A stretch of 61,069 nt of DNA from an uncultured Peptococcaceae bacterium (GCA_937988745.1 CALKAR010000316.1:1-61069), one strand, 5' to 3'. Shown: positions 43,511 to 52,306, counted from the first letter of the stretch. Notes: generated by a model from the letters alone, not told the origin. Made by a program: numbers and translations.

Positions 43511-44040
43511 CCGAGATCATAATCGCAGGCTTTGGCGGCCAAGGTGTTTTAGTGATGGGCCAGCTCTTAGCGCATGCTGGTATGCTGGAAAAGAAAAAAG
43601 TAACCTGGTATCCTTCGTATGGTCCAGAGCAGCGCGGCGGAACCTGTAACTGTTCGGTAGTAATCAGTGATAAGGAAATTGGATCGCCTATTGTGGTAGA
43701 ACCGGATGCCGCGATTATTATGAATCGGCCGTCTCTAGATCGCTTTGAGCCTCTTATCAAACGGGGCGGCCTGTTGGTGTATAACAGTACTCTGATCGAC
43801 AGGGATGTTGAACGTACAGACCTACGTGTGATCGCTGTTCCGGCTAACGAAATTGCCGATGAATTGGGCAGTGCCAGAACTGCTAACATGGTTACCTTAG
43901 GAGCGTTTCTCGAGGCAGCTAACGTCGTGAGGGTAGAGAGCATAATAGAATCCCTATCACATGTACTATCTGAGCGCCATCGAGGGTTAATTCCCCTCAA
44001 TGTGCAAGCTTTAGAACGGGGGAGGGCATACCAATACTAG
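43507..44040 (+). CDS. 2-oxoacid:ferredoxin oxidoreductase gamma subunit
   Basis: 177 residues with GFGGQGVLVMGQLLAHAGM, the glycine-rich signature of the catalytic gamma domain, and SYGPEQRGGTCNCSVVIS. CoA is bound at the interface with this subunit. It ends the operon of delta-alpha-beta-gamma genes; the stop lies 22 nt before the next ATG. Confidence 0.9.
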   Translation: MTEIIIAGFGGQGVLVMGQLLAHAGMLEKKKVTWYPSYGPEQRGGTCNCSVVISDKEIGSPIVVEPDAAIIMNRPSLDRFEPLIKRGGLLVYNSTLIDRDVERTDLRVIAVPANEIADELGSARTANMVTLGAFLEAANVVRVESIIESLSHVLSERHRGLIPLNVQALERGRAYQY

Positions 44041-44062
44041 ATTCTAACTAGGAGTGGTATGC

Positions 44063-45121
44063 ATGGATGTTGCCTTTACAAAAGGAACAGTAACAGAAAT
44101 CCTTTCTCAGTCCAAGCAGCGTCAGGACATCATGGTAAAGACAGACCGCGGGCTCGAAAAAGCCATTAACCTCCTAGAAGTAACTGGCCCATGCCGGGTA
44201 GGAGACCGAGTGACGGTCAATACCACGGCAGTCGACCTAAACTTGGGAACTGGAGGCTGGCATTTTGTCATGGCTGTCCATGAAAGGAGCGCCAGCCTCC
44301 ACGGTAGTGGACACATAATGAAAGCGCGATATACCCCCGTTCAAGGGCGGGTACATTCTATTGAAGAAGAGGACAGCCCTTATCATTATATTTTTCAAGG
44401 GGGGTACACGCTTGAAGGTATGCCAGTCGCCGTAGGGACTCTCCACAGTATGCTGGCCCCCTTTTCATTTGCATTTAAGGAATATTGTCCTGACAAAAAA
44501 TTAATCTATCTAATGTCCGATGGTGCAGCCCTGCCTCTGGGTTTGAGCAAGATCGTGCCGATACTAAAAGAAAGAGGATTAATAGACGAAGTAATCACTT
44601 TCGGACATGCCTTTGGCGGAGACCGGGAAGCTGTAAACATCTTCAGCGCCCTGTTGGGAGCTAAACATATGTGCCGCGGTGATGCGGCCGTTGTCTTAAT
44701 GGGGCCAGGAGTGGTAGGCACAAACAGTAAGTGGGGTACGACAGCTCTCGAGCAGGGGGATTATTTGAACGCTGTGCAGATTCTAAGCGGCGTGCCCATC
44801 GCTCTGGTGCGCATGAGCGAGGCTGATGAGCGCCCACGACATTTTGGCATAAGTCATCACACCTTAACTGTGCTCCTTGACTTGGCTCGGCCAGGTTGTG
44901 TGGTACCGCTGCCGAAAGTCTTTGCAGAACGTGGCGAAAGTCTATCGGCCTTGGAACAACGGCATGAAGTTGTTTGGAAGGATACAGAAGAGCTCTTCGA
45001 TGATCTGATTCAGTCAGGACTAGAGCTTTCTACAATGGGAAGGACGCCTCACGATGATGCGTTGTTTTTTCATGGGGCACTAGCCGGAGGAAAAGCAGCC
45101 GCACAACATGTGGGCGTATAG
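44063..45121 (+). CDS. DUF3866 family protein, function unknown
   Basis: 352 residues. N-terminal small beta-barrel-like segment (FTKGTVTEILSQSKQRQDIMVKTDRGLEKAINLL, about 1-80, quoted only by its first part FTKGTVTEIL), followed by an alpha/beta domain with LIYLMSDGAALPLGLSKIVP and an MGPGVVGTNSKWGTTALEQG glycine-rich loop. ATG 44063 follows TAGGAG; GTG 44054 is within the site. I recognise the DUF3866 pattern but know no activity. It sits between the fermentation cluster and a DNA-repair-like gene. Confidence 0.75.
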   Translation: MDVAFTKGTVTEILSQSKQRQDIMVKTDRGLEKAINLLEVTGPCRVGDRVTVNTTAVDLNLGTGGWHFVMAVHERSASLHGSGHIMKARYTPVQGRVHSIEEEDSPYHYIFQGGYTLEGMPVAVGTLHSMLAPFSFAFKEYCPDKKLIYLMSDGAALPLGLSKIVPILKERGLIDEVITFGHAFGGDREAVNIFSALLGAKHMCRGDAAVVLMGPGVVGTNSKWGTTALEQGDYLNAVQILSGVPIALVRMSEADERPRHFGISHHTLTVLLDLARPGCVVPLPKVFAERGESLSALEQRHEVVWKDTEELFDDLIQSGLELSTMGRTPHDDALFFHGALAGGKAAAQHVGV

Positions 45122-45129
45122 GAGGAAAC

Positions 45130-46302
45130 ATGAAAGTCGCAGCCGATCTTCATATTCACATCGGGAAAACAAAAGCAGCGCAATCTGTCAAGATCCCCGC
45201 CTCACCAGACCTAACCTTGGACAATATCCTGCGAACCGCCTTCGAAGTTAAGGGGCTGCAGATCGTAGGTATTGTGGATGCAGGCTGCCTGGGAGTGTTG
45301 GCCGAACTGGAACGAGCTGTAGAAGAGGGACACATCAAACCACTCGCAGGCGGTGGCTATACAGATGGACAAGTCACACTTTTTCTAGGAAGCGAAATAG
45401 AACTTTCTCACCCCAAAACAAGGCGAGCTGCCCATTTCATCGGATACTTCCCCACAATCGATGACACCAAAAACTACGCCCACGAAGCTCAAAAATACCT
45501 GACCAATGCTTATCTCAGCACACAGAAAATCCGGCTTTCCCCTGATGATTGGCTTGAGCTTGTCATTTCCTGCAGTGGAGTGGCGGTGGCTGCTCATGCT
45601 TTCACGCCGCATAAAGGGGTCTACGGAAACTGTGTAGTCCAGCTTAAAGAGATGTTTTCTACACCAGAGAAGTTCACCGCTCTCGAGCTAGGACTGAGTG
45701 CAGATACTCAAATGGCAAAACTCATTCCAGATACATATTCATATAGTTATATCAGCAGTTCCGATGCCCATTCACTACCCAAGATTGGACGCGAATTCAC
45801 CGTCTATGAACTGCCGGAAATAAACTTTACTGCCTGGCGAAATGCCCTTAAGGGTAAAGAAGGGAAAATCCTCGCAACCCACGGCATGGAGCCTCGCCTG
45901 GGAAAGTATCATCGGAGCTACTGCCCTGCCTGTAAACGGACTGCTGACGAGACTGAGCCAGTCCTTGAGTGTACACAGTGCGGTGGAGACGTCATACTGG
46001 GTGTCTGGGACAGGATTCTGTCCATAGCTGATACCGCTGAAAAACCGCCAGACCGTCCACCTTACATCAAACATATACCGTTAGAAATGGTTCCAGAGAT
46101 TGGGCCTGGAAAACGGCAGCAATTGTACCGGATTGGAACGGAGATTGAGATCCTTTATGAGAAATCGTTCGACGAGCTGACAGGAGTCGTGGGGAAATCC
46201 TCTGCTCTCCAGATAATCAAAGCCCGTGAAGGAAAACTGGGCCTAGTTCCTGGAGGAGGAGGAAATTATGGGAAAGTGACGAAATGGCAGGAAAAGGGGT
46301 GA
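45130..46302 (+). CDS. Endonuclease Q-like PHP-domain DNA repair protein
   Basis: 390 residues: PHP phosphoesterase domain (ADLHIHIGKTKAAQSVKIP at the N-terminus, FLGSEIELSHP, VAAHAFTPH, SSSDAHSLPKIG), a zinc finger (CPAC...CTQC, about 268-286), and a C-terminal helix-hairpin-helix-like region (EMVPEIGPGKRQQLYRIG). This is the EndoQ architecture; EndoQ nicks DNA 5' of uracil, hypoxanthine or abasic sites in Thermococcales and some bacteria. An end-to-end match is judged by motif only. It lies 8 nt after the DUF3866 gene. Confidence 0.82.
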   Translation: MKVAADLHIHIGKTKAAQSVKIPASPDLTLDNILRTAFEVKGLQIVGIVDAGCLGVLAELERAVEEGHIKPLAGGGYTDGQVTLFLGSEIELSHPKTRRAAHFIGYFPTIDDTKNYAHEAQKYLTNAYLSTQKIRLSPDDWLELVISCSGVAVAAHAFTPHKGVYGNCVVQLKEMFSTPEKFTALELGLSADTQMAKLIPDTYSYSYISSSDAHSLPKIGREFTVYELPEINFTAWRNALKGKEGKILATHGMEPRLGKYHRSYCPACKRTADETEPVLECTQCGGDVILGVWDRILSIADTAEKPPDRPPYIKHIPLEMVPEIGPGKRQQLYRIGTEIEILYEKSFDELTGVVGKSSALQIIKAREGKLGLVPGGGGNYGKVTKWQEKG

Positions 46303-46306
46303 AGGG

Positions 46307-46924
46307 ATGGACCTCTTACTGATTCGCCACGGAGAAACCAGCTGGAACTTAGAGCAGCGTTATCAGGGGCAGCAGGATAGTCCTCTCTCTAACTCAGGCT
46401 TAATGCAGGCGGAGAAAACAGCCGTCTTTTTGAGTCGTTTCAAAATTGATGCGGTGTACACAAGTGATCTGCTCAGAGCGAAAAGAACGGCCGAAGTCAT
46501 CGCTCGGCCCCACGGACTTACTCCTATCCCTGACCCCCGGCTGCGGGAGGTCGCCTTTGGTGAATGGGAGGGTCTTACGAGAGCAGAGGTCCAAGCACGC
46601 TATCCTGATGTATATACTGCCCGATTTAAGGACGCGCTGAACGTTCGGGTACCTGGCGGTGAACTGCCCAGCGAAGTGCTGGACCGTCTCATGGACTTTG
46701 TCTCAGAACTGATTGCACGTCATCAAAATGAAAGAGTGGCGTGTGTGTCGCACGGAGGAGCCCTTCGCCTGCTGATAGCTGAGCTCTTGGGACTGCCTAT
46801 GGAAAAAGCATATTGTCTGCACATGGAGAATGCGGGGATTTCCATGCTGCGCTTTGGATCTGGTCGCGGCAGCTGTACTTGGCAGGTCCATTTTATTAAC
46901 AGCACTGCACATCTATTATCATAA
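46307..46924 (+). CDS. Histidine phosphatase family protein (phosphoglycerate mutase-like)
   Basis: 205 residues with LLIRHGETSWNLEQRYQGQQDSPLS: catalytic His8 within RHGE. A second conserved His is in VCVSHGGALRLLIAELL, and SDLLRAKRTAEVIA supplies the phosphate pocket. The CobC/GpmB group includes alpha-ribazole-phosphatase and broad acid phosphatases; the substrate cannot be told. Start ATG 46307, 4 nt after the EndoQ-like gene. Confidence 0.85.
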   Translation: MDLLLIRHGETSWNLEQRYQGQQDSPLSNSGLMQAEKTAVFLSRFKIDAVYTSDLLRAKRTAEVIARPHGLTPIPDPRLREVAFGEWEGLTRAEVQARYPDVYTARFKDALNVRVPGGELPSEVLDRLMDFVSELIARHQNERVACVSHGGALRLLIAELLGLPMEKAYCLHMENAGISMLRFGSGRGSCTWQVHFINSTAHLLS

Positions 46925-46976
46925 CGCCTCTTGTCCCCTCATAAGATCATGTAGCAGGGAAGGGGAGGCAGGAGCA

Positions 46977-47627
46977 ATGGTTGCAGCAGGCAGAGTTGGA
47001 GAAATCATGGCGAAGTTCTTTGTGCGGCATCTCGCACTCTACATCGCGCTTAGTGTACTCTTGGCCATGGGTATTGGCTTTGGTGCACTCGCAACGAAAA
47101 GCCTTTCCGATTCTCAGAGAGCCGACCTTTCTGATTACGTGGCTACTGTTTTTGCAGGGCTGACGAACAGTTCTGGTAAGTCCTTGAGCGGCTTAGGCCA
47201 AGCTTGGTACAGCGTAACTGATGATGCGCTGAAAACCACAGGTTTGATGTGGCTCTTAGGATTGACCGTCATCGGGGCTCCAGTCGTCTTGGGCATAGTA
47301 TTTTTGCGGGGTTTTGTCTTGGGTTTTACAATCGGCTTTATGATTGACCAACTGCACTTTAAGGGAATAATCTTATCGCTGATCTCGGTTCTGCCTCACA
47401 ATCTCCTTGCTGTTCCTGCGATTCTGCTGGCCGCCGGTGGAGCTCTGATCTTCGCTGCCTCAGCCCTCAAGACTTTGCTGGGTGTCAGCCGTGAAAGCAT
47501 CTACGGTAAGTTTGCCCAAGCTACAGCGTTGGCCGCATTGAGTGCGTGTCTCTTGGTGTTAGCAGCGGCTGTAGAGCTTTACATTACCCCCGTATTTGTG
47601 CAGCTCACTCAAGGGCTGTTGGCTTAG
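46977..47627 (+). CDS. spoIIM: Stage II sporulation protein M
   Basis: Membrane component of the DMP (SpoIID-M-P) engulfment complex. 216 residues with about five membrane helices and the SpoIIM-type segment FLRGFVLGFTIGFMIDQ followed by SVLPHNLLAVPAILLAAGGAL. ATG 46977 is preceded by GGAGGCAGGAG; upstream in-frame codons run into the phosphatase gene. In Bacillus spoIIM also lies upstream of the xerD-deoB-dacF-spoIIA region. Confidence 0.88.
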   Translation: MVAAGRVGEIMAKFFVRHLALYIALSVLLAMGIGFGALATKSLSDSQRADLSDYVATVFAGLTNSSGKSLSGLGQAWYSVTDDALKTTGLMWLLGLTVIGAPVVLGIVFLRGFVLGFTIGFMIDQLHFKGIILSLISVLPHNLLAVPAILLAAGGALIFAASALKTLLGVSRESIYGKFAQATALAALSACLLVLAAAVELYITPVFVQLTQGLLA

Positions 47628-47637
47628 GAGATGAAGA

Positions 47638-48543
47638 ATGATTATCTCAAAACAAATAATTTTAGAATACCTGGCCCATTTAAGGGTAGAAAGGGGCCTT
47701 TCAGAAAACACGATAACTGCGTATGAAAAAGATTTGACTCAGTTTTATGAGTACTGCCGGACAGAGGAAGTGCCTCTGCAGCAGATGACGCATCATCATA
47801 TTCGGGAATTTCTAGTCCACGTTGGTGGAAGCGAAATCAGTGCCCGCACCCGGGCTCGCAAAGTGGCAGCCCTGCGCGGCTTTTTCCAATATCTCGTTGA
47901 TGAGGGCGAGCTGAGTACGGATCCAACGAGCGACCTTGAATCTCCCAAGTTTGCCATGACCCTACCCGATGTACTCAGCATCTCAGAAGTGGACAAACTG
48001 TTAAATGCACCACGCCTGGATAAGCCTACAGGTTATCGCGATCGGGCCATTCTCGAGGTTCTCTACGGAGCTGGTCTGCGTGTCTCAGAACTTGTTGAAC
48101 TTAATCTTGGCGATGTAGATGAACTTGGCTACGTACGGTGCATGGGTAAAGGAAGCAAAGAACGTATTGTTCCCATAGGGCGGAGTGCACTGAATGCGGT
48201 GGAAGTCTACGTGCGGGCCGCCCGGCCCCGATTAGCAAAAAATCCGCGGGAGAGTGCTCTGTTTCTCAACGCTCGCGGCGGACGGCTGACTCGGCAATCA
48301 GTGTGGAAAATGCTGAAGAAATATGCCCACGACAGCGGCATCAAACAGGACATATCGCCACACACACTGCGGCATTCTTTTGCTACTCATCTGCTGCAGA
48401 ATGGTGCCGATCTGAGGGCAGTACAAGAAATGCTGGGCCATGTAGATATATCGACAACACAAATCTATACACATTTGACAAAGAGTCATCTCCGAGATGT
48501 ATATCTTAAGGCACATCCTCGGGCTCTTAAGGAGGAAAGTTAA
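47638..48543 (+). CDS. xerD: Site-specific tyrosine recombinase XerD
   Basis: 301-residue Xer recombinase resolving chromosome dimers at dif. N-terminal SAM-like core-binding domain (to about 105) and catalytic domain with Arg148 (GLRVSELVEL), Lys171, His242 and Arg245 (HTLRHSFATHLL), His268 (LGHVDISTTQIYTHL) and nucleophile Tyr277. All catalytic residues are present. ATG 47638, 10 nt after spoIIM. No dif site was noticed nearby. Its fixed place before deoB marks it as a chromosomal XerD and not a mobile integrase. Confidence 0.93.
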   Translation: MIISKQIILEYLAHLRVERGLSENTITAYEKDLTQFYEYCRTEEVPLQQMTHHHIREFLVHVGGSEISARTRARKVAALRGFFQYLVDEGELSTDPTSDLESPKFAMTLPDVLSISEVDKLLNAPRLDKPTGYRDRAILEVLYGAGLRVSELVELNLGDVDELGYVRCMGKGSKERIVPIGRSALNAVEVYVRAARPRLAKNPRESALFLNARGGRLTRQSVWKMLKKYAHDSGIKQDISPHTLRHSFATHLLQNGADLRAVQEMLGHVDISTTQIYTHLTKSHLRDVYLKAHPRALKEES

Positions 48544-48545
48544 AT

Positions 48546-49715
48546 ATGCAGCGAGTTATAATGATTGTGCTTGACAGCGTAGGTGTCGGCGAACTGCCAG
48601 ATGCCGCGCTTTACGGTGACGAAGGTAGCAATACTTTAGGCAATACCGCAAAGGCGGTGGGAGGCTTAAATCTCCCTAACCTTGGCAGATTAGGTCTTGG
48701 AAACATTATTCCGATAGAAGGAGTTCCATCCACTGACACTCCTGCAGGGGCATGGGGGAAAATGGCTGAGCAATCAGCTGGCAAAGATACCACTACAGGA
48801 CATTGGGAAATCGCCGGTCTGATATTGGACAAGCCATTTCCCACATATCCTAATGGTTTCCCCCCAGAAGTGATTGACGAGTTCGAAAAGGCTATTGGCC
48901 GGAAAACGCTGGGGAACTACCCTGCCTCAGGTACTGTGATAATTGAAGAACTCGGCGAAGAACACATTAAAACGGGTTATCCTATTGTGTATACTTCTGC
49001 CGACAGTGTGTTCCAAATCGCAGCCCATGAAGAAGTCGTTCCACTAGAACTCTTATATGAGTGGTGCCAAGTTGCCCGACAGCAGCTGCAGGGAGAACAC
49101 GGGGTAGGGCGGGTGATCGCTCGTCCATTCGTGGGAGAACCGGGCAGTTTTTCTAGAACAAGTGCTCGCAGGGATTTCAGCTTGGAGCCGCCAACTCCAA
49201 CCATACTTGATGTCCTTGTAGAAAACGGAATTCCGGTCTACAGCGTTGGCAAAATTAAGGATATTTTCGCTGGCCGGGGCATTACCGAAGGTGTCAAGAC
49301 CAACAACAACCAGGAAGTCGTGGACGGTGTTCTGCGCTATATGCAGTCCAAAGACGAGTCATGCTTAATTTTCGCCAACCTGGTAGACTTCGACATGCTT
49401 TGGGGGCACCGCAATGATGCTGAAGGTTATGCCCGTGGTCTAGAAGAATTTGACAAGCGGCTACCGGATATTCTCAACGCGCTCCGTCCCGATGACATTC
49501 TTATTATTCTGGCAGACCATGGATGCGATCCAACAACAGCGAGCACCGATCACTCGAGGGAATATGTGCCTCTATTAGTAACTGGTAACAAAGTGAAGCC
49601 TGAAAACCTCGGTGTAAGAGAGACTTTCGCTGACACTGCTCAGACAATTGCAGAGTTCTTTGGTGTAGAGTTTGTCTCTTCTGGCAGAAGTTTTGCCCAC
49701 ATAGTTGAGGGCTAA
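48546..49715 (+). CDS. deoB: Phosphopentomutase
   Basis: Interconverts ribose-1-phosphate and ribose-5-phosphate for nucleoside catabolism. 389 residues of the alkaline phosphatase superfamily with VIMIVLDSVGVGELPDA, GKDTTTGHWEIAG (catalytic Thr), NLVDFDMLWGHRND and ILADHGCDPTT. Metal ligands are intact. Start ATG 48546 directly follows xerD and lies beside the nucleoside phosphorylase gene. Confidence 0.95.
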   Translation: MQRVIMIVLDSVGVGELPDAALYGDEGSNTLGNTAKAVGGLNLPNLGRLGLGNIIPIEGVPSTDTPAGAWGKMAEQSAGKDTTTGHWEIAGLILDKPFPTYPNGFPPEVIDEFEKAIGRKTLGNYPASGTVIIEELGEEHIKTGYPIVYTSADSVFQIAAHEEVVPLELLYEWCQVARQQLQGEHGVGRVIARPFVGEPGSFSRTSARRDFSLEPPTPTILDVLVENGIPVYSVGKIKDIFAGRGITEGVKTNNNQEVVDGVLRYMQSKDESCLIFANLVDFDMLWGHRNDAEGYARGLEEFDKRLPDILNALRPDDILIILADHGCDPTTASTDHSREYVPLLVTGNKVKPENLGVRETFADTAQTIAEFFGVEFVSSGRSFAHIVEG

Positions 49716-49727
49716 AGGGTGATAGCT

Positions 49728-51044
49728 GTGCATGCAGTTGAGATCATTCGCAAGAAGCGGGATGGGGGTACCCTGACTGCTGAGGAAATTCAGTTCATGA
49801 TTGAAGGAGCCACATCAGGTACCATTCCCGATTACCAGATAGCAGCCTTTTGCATGGCCATCTATTTTCAGGGCATGACCAGCAGTGAAACAACTGCCTT
49901 AACGCTGGCCATGGCTGAATCTGGTGATACCTTGGACTTGAGCGCAATACCTGGCATCAAAGTAGATAAGCATTCGACAGGTGGCGTTGCAGATACAACC
50001 ACTTTAGTAGTAGCACCATTGGTTGCAAGTCTGGGGGTTCCCGTGGCAAAGATGTCTGGTCGCGGACTGGGACACACCGGTGGGACCATTGATAAACTCG
50101 AAAGCATTCCAGGCTTTCGAGTGGGTCTAAGTTCGGACGAATTCATTCGGCAGGTTAATACGTTGGGAATCAGCATCATCGGTCAAACAGCTCAGCTCGC
50201 TCCTGCCGATGGTGTGATCTACGCCCTACGCGATGTGACAGCAACGGTGGAATCCATTCCACTAATTGCATCGTCGATCATGAGCAAAAAGCTCGCAGCA
50301 GGAGCCGACGCCTTCGTCTTAGACGTGAAAGCTGGTCAAGGAGCTTTCATGAAAACGCTTGATGACGCTGTTGAACTGGCCAAGACTATGGTGGCTATTG
50401 GCGCTGAATCTGGACGCACAACGACCGCGCTGGTCACCGACATGAATCAGCCTCTAGGATCGGCCATCGGCAATGCACTGGAAGTACGCGAGGCTATTAT
50501 GACGCTGCAGGGCCAAGGACCGGAGAGACTCACCGCTCTCTGCATCGCTCTGGCAGCAGAAATGGTCTTGCTGGCCGGCGCTGCTCGTACACAGAGTGAA
50601 GCTCAAGAACTCGTCGAAAAACAGCTCCAAACAGGTGCGGGGCTGCAGATGATGGAGAAGCTGATTGACGCCCAAGGAGGCGACTCAAGAGTCGTTCGCG
50701 ATCCTGAACTGCTGCCGCAGGCCAAGTTTACGGCGGCAGTCAAATCACCAGAGGACGGTTATGTCCACGCCGTTGATCCACTGCAAGTGGGCATCACGGC
50801 AATGCGGCTAGGCGCGGGTCGGGAAACGAAAGACAGTCTTATCAACCTAGCGGTCGGTGTTGTTCTCAAGCATCAAATAGGCAGTCAAGTTAGGCGAGGA
50901 GATACGCTGGCAGTCATCCACGCCGACAGCGAAGGACACATCGCTGAAGCGGAGCGTAGTATTCTGGCTGCCTTCGAAATAAGAGCCGAGAAACCTGAGG
51001 TGCCACCGCTGATTTATAAGAGAATAACCTCTGACGATGTATAA
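49728..51044 (+). CDS. pdp: Pyrimidine-nucleoside phosphorylase
   Basis: Cleaves uridine, thymidine and deoxyuridine with phosphate; product feeds DeoB. 438 residues with the family N-terminus V-E-I-I-R-K-K-R-D-G, KVDKHSTGGVADTTTL, SGRGLGHTGGTIDKLESIPG and a C-terminal domain. GTG 49728 is chosen over GTG 49719 by alignment with family starts and spacing to AAGGG. Bacillus has a purine nucleoside phosphorylase (pupG) in this place. Confidence 0.92.
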   Translation: MHAVEIIRKKRDGGTLTAEEIQFMIEGATSGTIPDYQIAAFCMAIYFQGMTSSETTALTLAMAESGDTLDLSAIPGIKVDKHSTGGVADTTTLVVAPLVASLGVPVAKMSGRGLGHTGGTIDKLESIPGFRVGLSSDEFIRQVNTLGISIIGQTAQLAPADGVIYALRDVTATVESIPLIASSIMSKKLAAGADAFVLDVKAGQGAFMKTLDDAVELAKTMVAIGAESGRTTTALVTDMNQPLGSAIGNALEVREAIMTLQGQGPERLTALCIALAAEMVLLAGAARTQSEAQELVEKQLQTGAGLQMMEKLIDAQGGDSRVVRDPELLPQAKFTAAVKSPEDGYVHAVDPLQVGITAMRLGAGRETKDSLINLAVGVVLKHQIGSQVRRGDTLAVIHADSEGHIAEAERSILAAFEIRAEKPEVPPLIYKRITSDDV

Positions 51045-51061
51045 TGGGGCCATTGGCCCCA
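51045..51061 (+). other. Hairpin between pdp and dacF
   Basis: TGGGGCC (51045-51051), loop ATT, GGCCCCA (51055-51061). A perfect 7-bp stem directly after the pdp stop; no T-run follows. It may partly terminate or protect the upstream mRNA. Confidence 0.5.
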
Positions 51062-51090
51062 TATGCATTTAAGGGAAGGGGGAATTCTTT

Positions 51091-52251
51091 GTGAAAGACA
51101 AGCGACTGCTGCTCCCGATATTATCCCTAATAATAGTTTTCTCGCTTGTATCCACTGCGGCCGCAGCCTTAGAGCTTGATGCCAAAGCTGCGCTCCTTAT
51201 GGACGCCAAATCTGGGCGGATCCTTTATGCGGACAATATAGATGCTCCACTGCCCGTTGCCAGCCTTACAAAAATGATGACGCTTACTGTTGTCCTCGAA
51301 GCCATTGATCGAGGCGAGTTTCAGCTGACCGATGTGATTACCGCAAGCCCCCATGCTGCTTCAAAACGGGGCTCACGGATCTGGTTGGAAGCAGGCGAGC
51401 AGATGACTCTTGATGAGCTGCTCTACGCCATCGCTGTCGGTTCTGCCAACGATGCTGCAGTTGCTGTAGCCGAATACATCGCTGGATCTGAGGACGATTT
51501 CGTCGCCCTAATGAACCAGCGGGCAAGAGAGCTTGGTCTAGAAAACAGCTACTTCGTCAACTCCAGTGGACTGCCCCTCGACAACGGGACCGAACACACG
51601 ATGACAGCCCGCGATGTGGCTCACTTGGCCCGACATGTACTCACAGTACCCCTAATGATGAAATATGTCTCCACCTATGAATACACCATGAGGCCAAACA
51701 CCACGAAAATTCCTGTTTTGTGGAACAACAACAAGCTCCTTCGGAGATATAGCGGTGTAGATGGTATCAAGACAGGCTTTACTACAAAAGCAGGTTACTG
51801 TATCGCAGTTACCGCCGTACGTGATAACCTGCGGCTGATCGGAGTCATCCTCGGCAGTCCGAGTGAAGCTGCCAGAGAACGAGATGTTCGGACCTTGCTT
51901 GATTGGGGTTTTCGGAGATATCACAGCTATACAGCAGCTGAAAAAGGGACTGCCCTCGGTGAACTGCATATCTGGAACGGCAATCCGAATTCTGTGAAAG
52001 CTGTCTTGGGAGCGGACTTCCAAGTTACAGTGGAGCGCGGCAGAGAAGGCGAGCTGGAGCTTGAGTTTGAGTTCTTCCCAGAGCTGCGAGCACCTCTGCC
52101 CCATCAAACCCAGGTGGGAGTCGTAACCGCCATATTGGATGGTGAGATTCTAGACAGCGTTCCCTTAGTCGCAGGAGAAGCCGTGGAGCGAGCAGGCTTT
52201 TTCAGCCTTATAGGCCGCACTCTCAAATCGATGGCGGAAGCAATCTACTAA
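51091..52251 (+). CDS. dacF: D-alanyl-D-alanine carboxypeptidase, DacF type
   Basis: Peptidoglycan DD-carboxypeptidase (PBP5/6 family), 386 residues. Signal peptide (about 1-26, ending TAAAALE). Active site SLTK (58-61), SAN (118-120) and KTG (227-229) motifs, followed by the PBP5 C-terminal beta domain and an amphipathic C-terminal helix (SLIGRTLKSMAEAIY) for membrane contact. GTG start follows AAGGGGG. Its position directly before spoIIAA identifies it as the sporulation-linked DacF. The stop codon is within a terminator stem-loop. Confidence 0.92.
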   Translation: MKDKRLLLPILSLIIVFSLVSTAAAALELDAKAALLMDAKSGRILYADNIDAPLPVASLTKMMTLTVVLEAIDRGEFQLTDVITASPHAASKRGSRIWLEAGEQMTLDELLYAIAVGSANDAAVAVAEYIAGSEDDFVALMNQRARELGLENSYFVNSSGLPLDNGTEHTMTARDVAHLARHVLTVPLMMKYVSTYEYTMRPNTTKIPVLWNNNKLLRRYSGVDGIKTGFTTKAGYCIAVTAVRDNLRLIGVILGSPSEAARERDVRTLLDWGFRRYHSYTAAEKGTALGELHIWNGNPNSVKAVLGADFQVTVERGREGELELEFEFFPELRAPLPHQTQVGVVTAILDGEILDSVPLVAGEAVERAGFFSLIGRTLKSMAEAIY

Positions 52252-52269
52252 GTGCTTCCGCGTTTTTTT
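52234..52269 (+). terminator. Intrinsic terminator overlapping the dacF 3' end
   Basis: GCGGAAGCA (52234-52242) and TGCTTCCGC (52253-52261) form a perfect 9-bp stem, followed by G and seven T. The 5' arm encodes the last dacF residues and the stop codon lies in the loop. Confidence 0.9.
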
Positions 52270-52278
52270 CAGGAAGAA

Positions 52279-52306
52279 GCAGGTAAAATGTAAAGTAGGC
52301 TCGAAA
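52279..52306 (+). promoter_or_regulatory. Possible sigma-H promoter for the spoIIA operon
   Basis: GCAGGTAAA (52279-52287), 12-nt spacer, CTCGAAA (52300-52306), compared with the sigma-H pattern RnAGGAwWW and RnnGAAT. Match is partial. spoIIA in Bacillus is sigma-H dependent, and the terminator just upstream requires a new start here. Confidence 0.4.

Noticed and set aside
46926..46969. Imperfect inverted repeat between the phosphatase gene and spoIIM
   Set aside because: Only 5-6 bp arms with a long loop and no T-run; part of it is simply the purine-rich ribosome-binding region.
47638..48543. Tyrosine recombinase as sign of a mobile element
   Set aside because: It is XerD by sequence and by its fixed place next to deoB; no att repeats, tRNA or phage genes are nearby.
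51040..51045. TATAAT at the pdp stop codon as a promoter for dacF
   Set aside because: No -35 sequence at 16-19 nt spacing and no proper extended -10.
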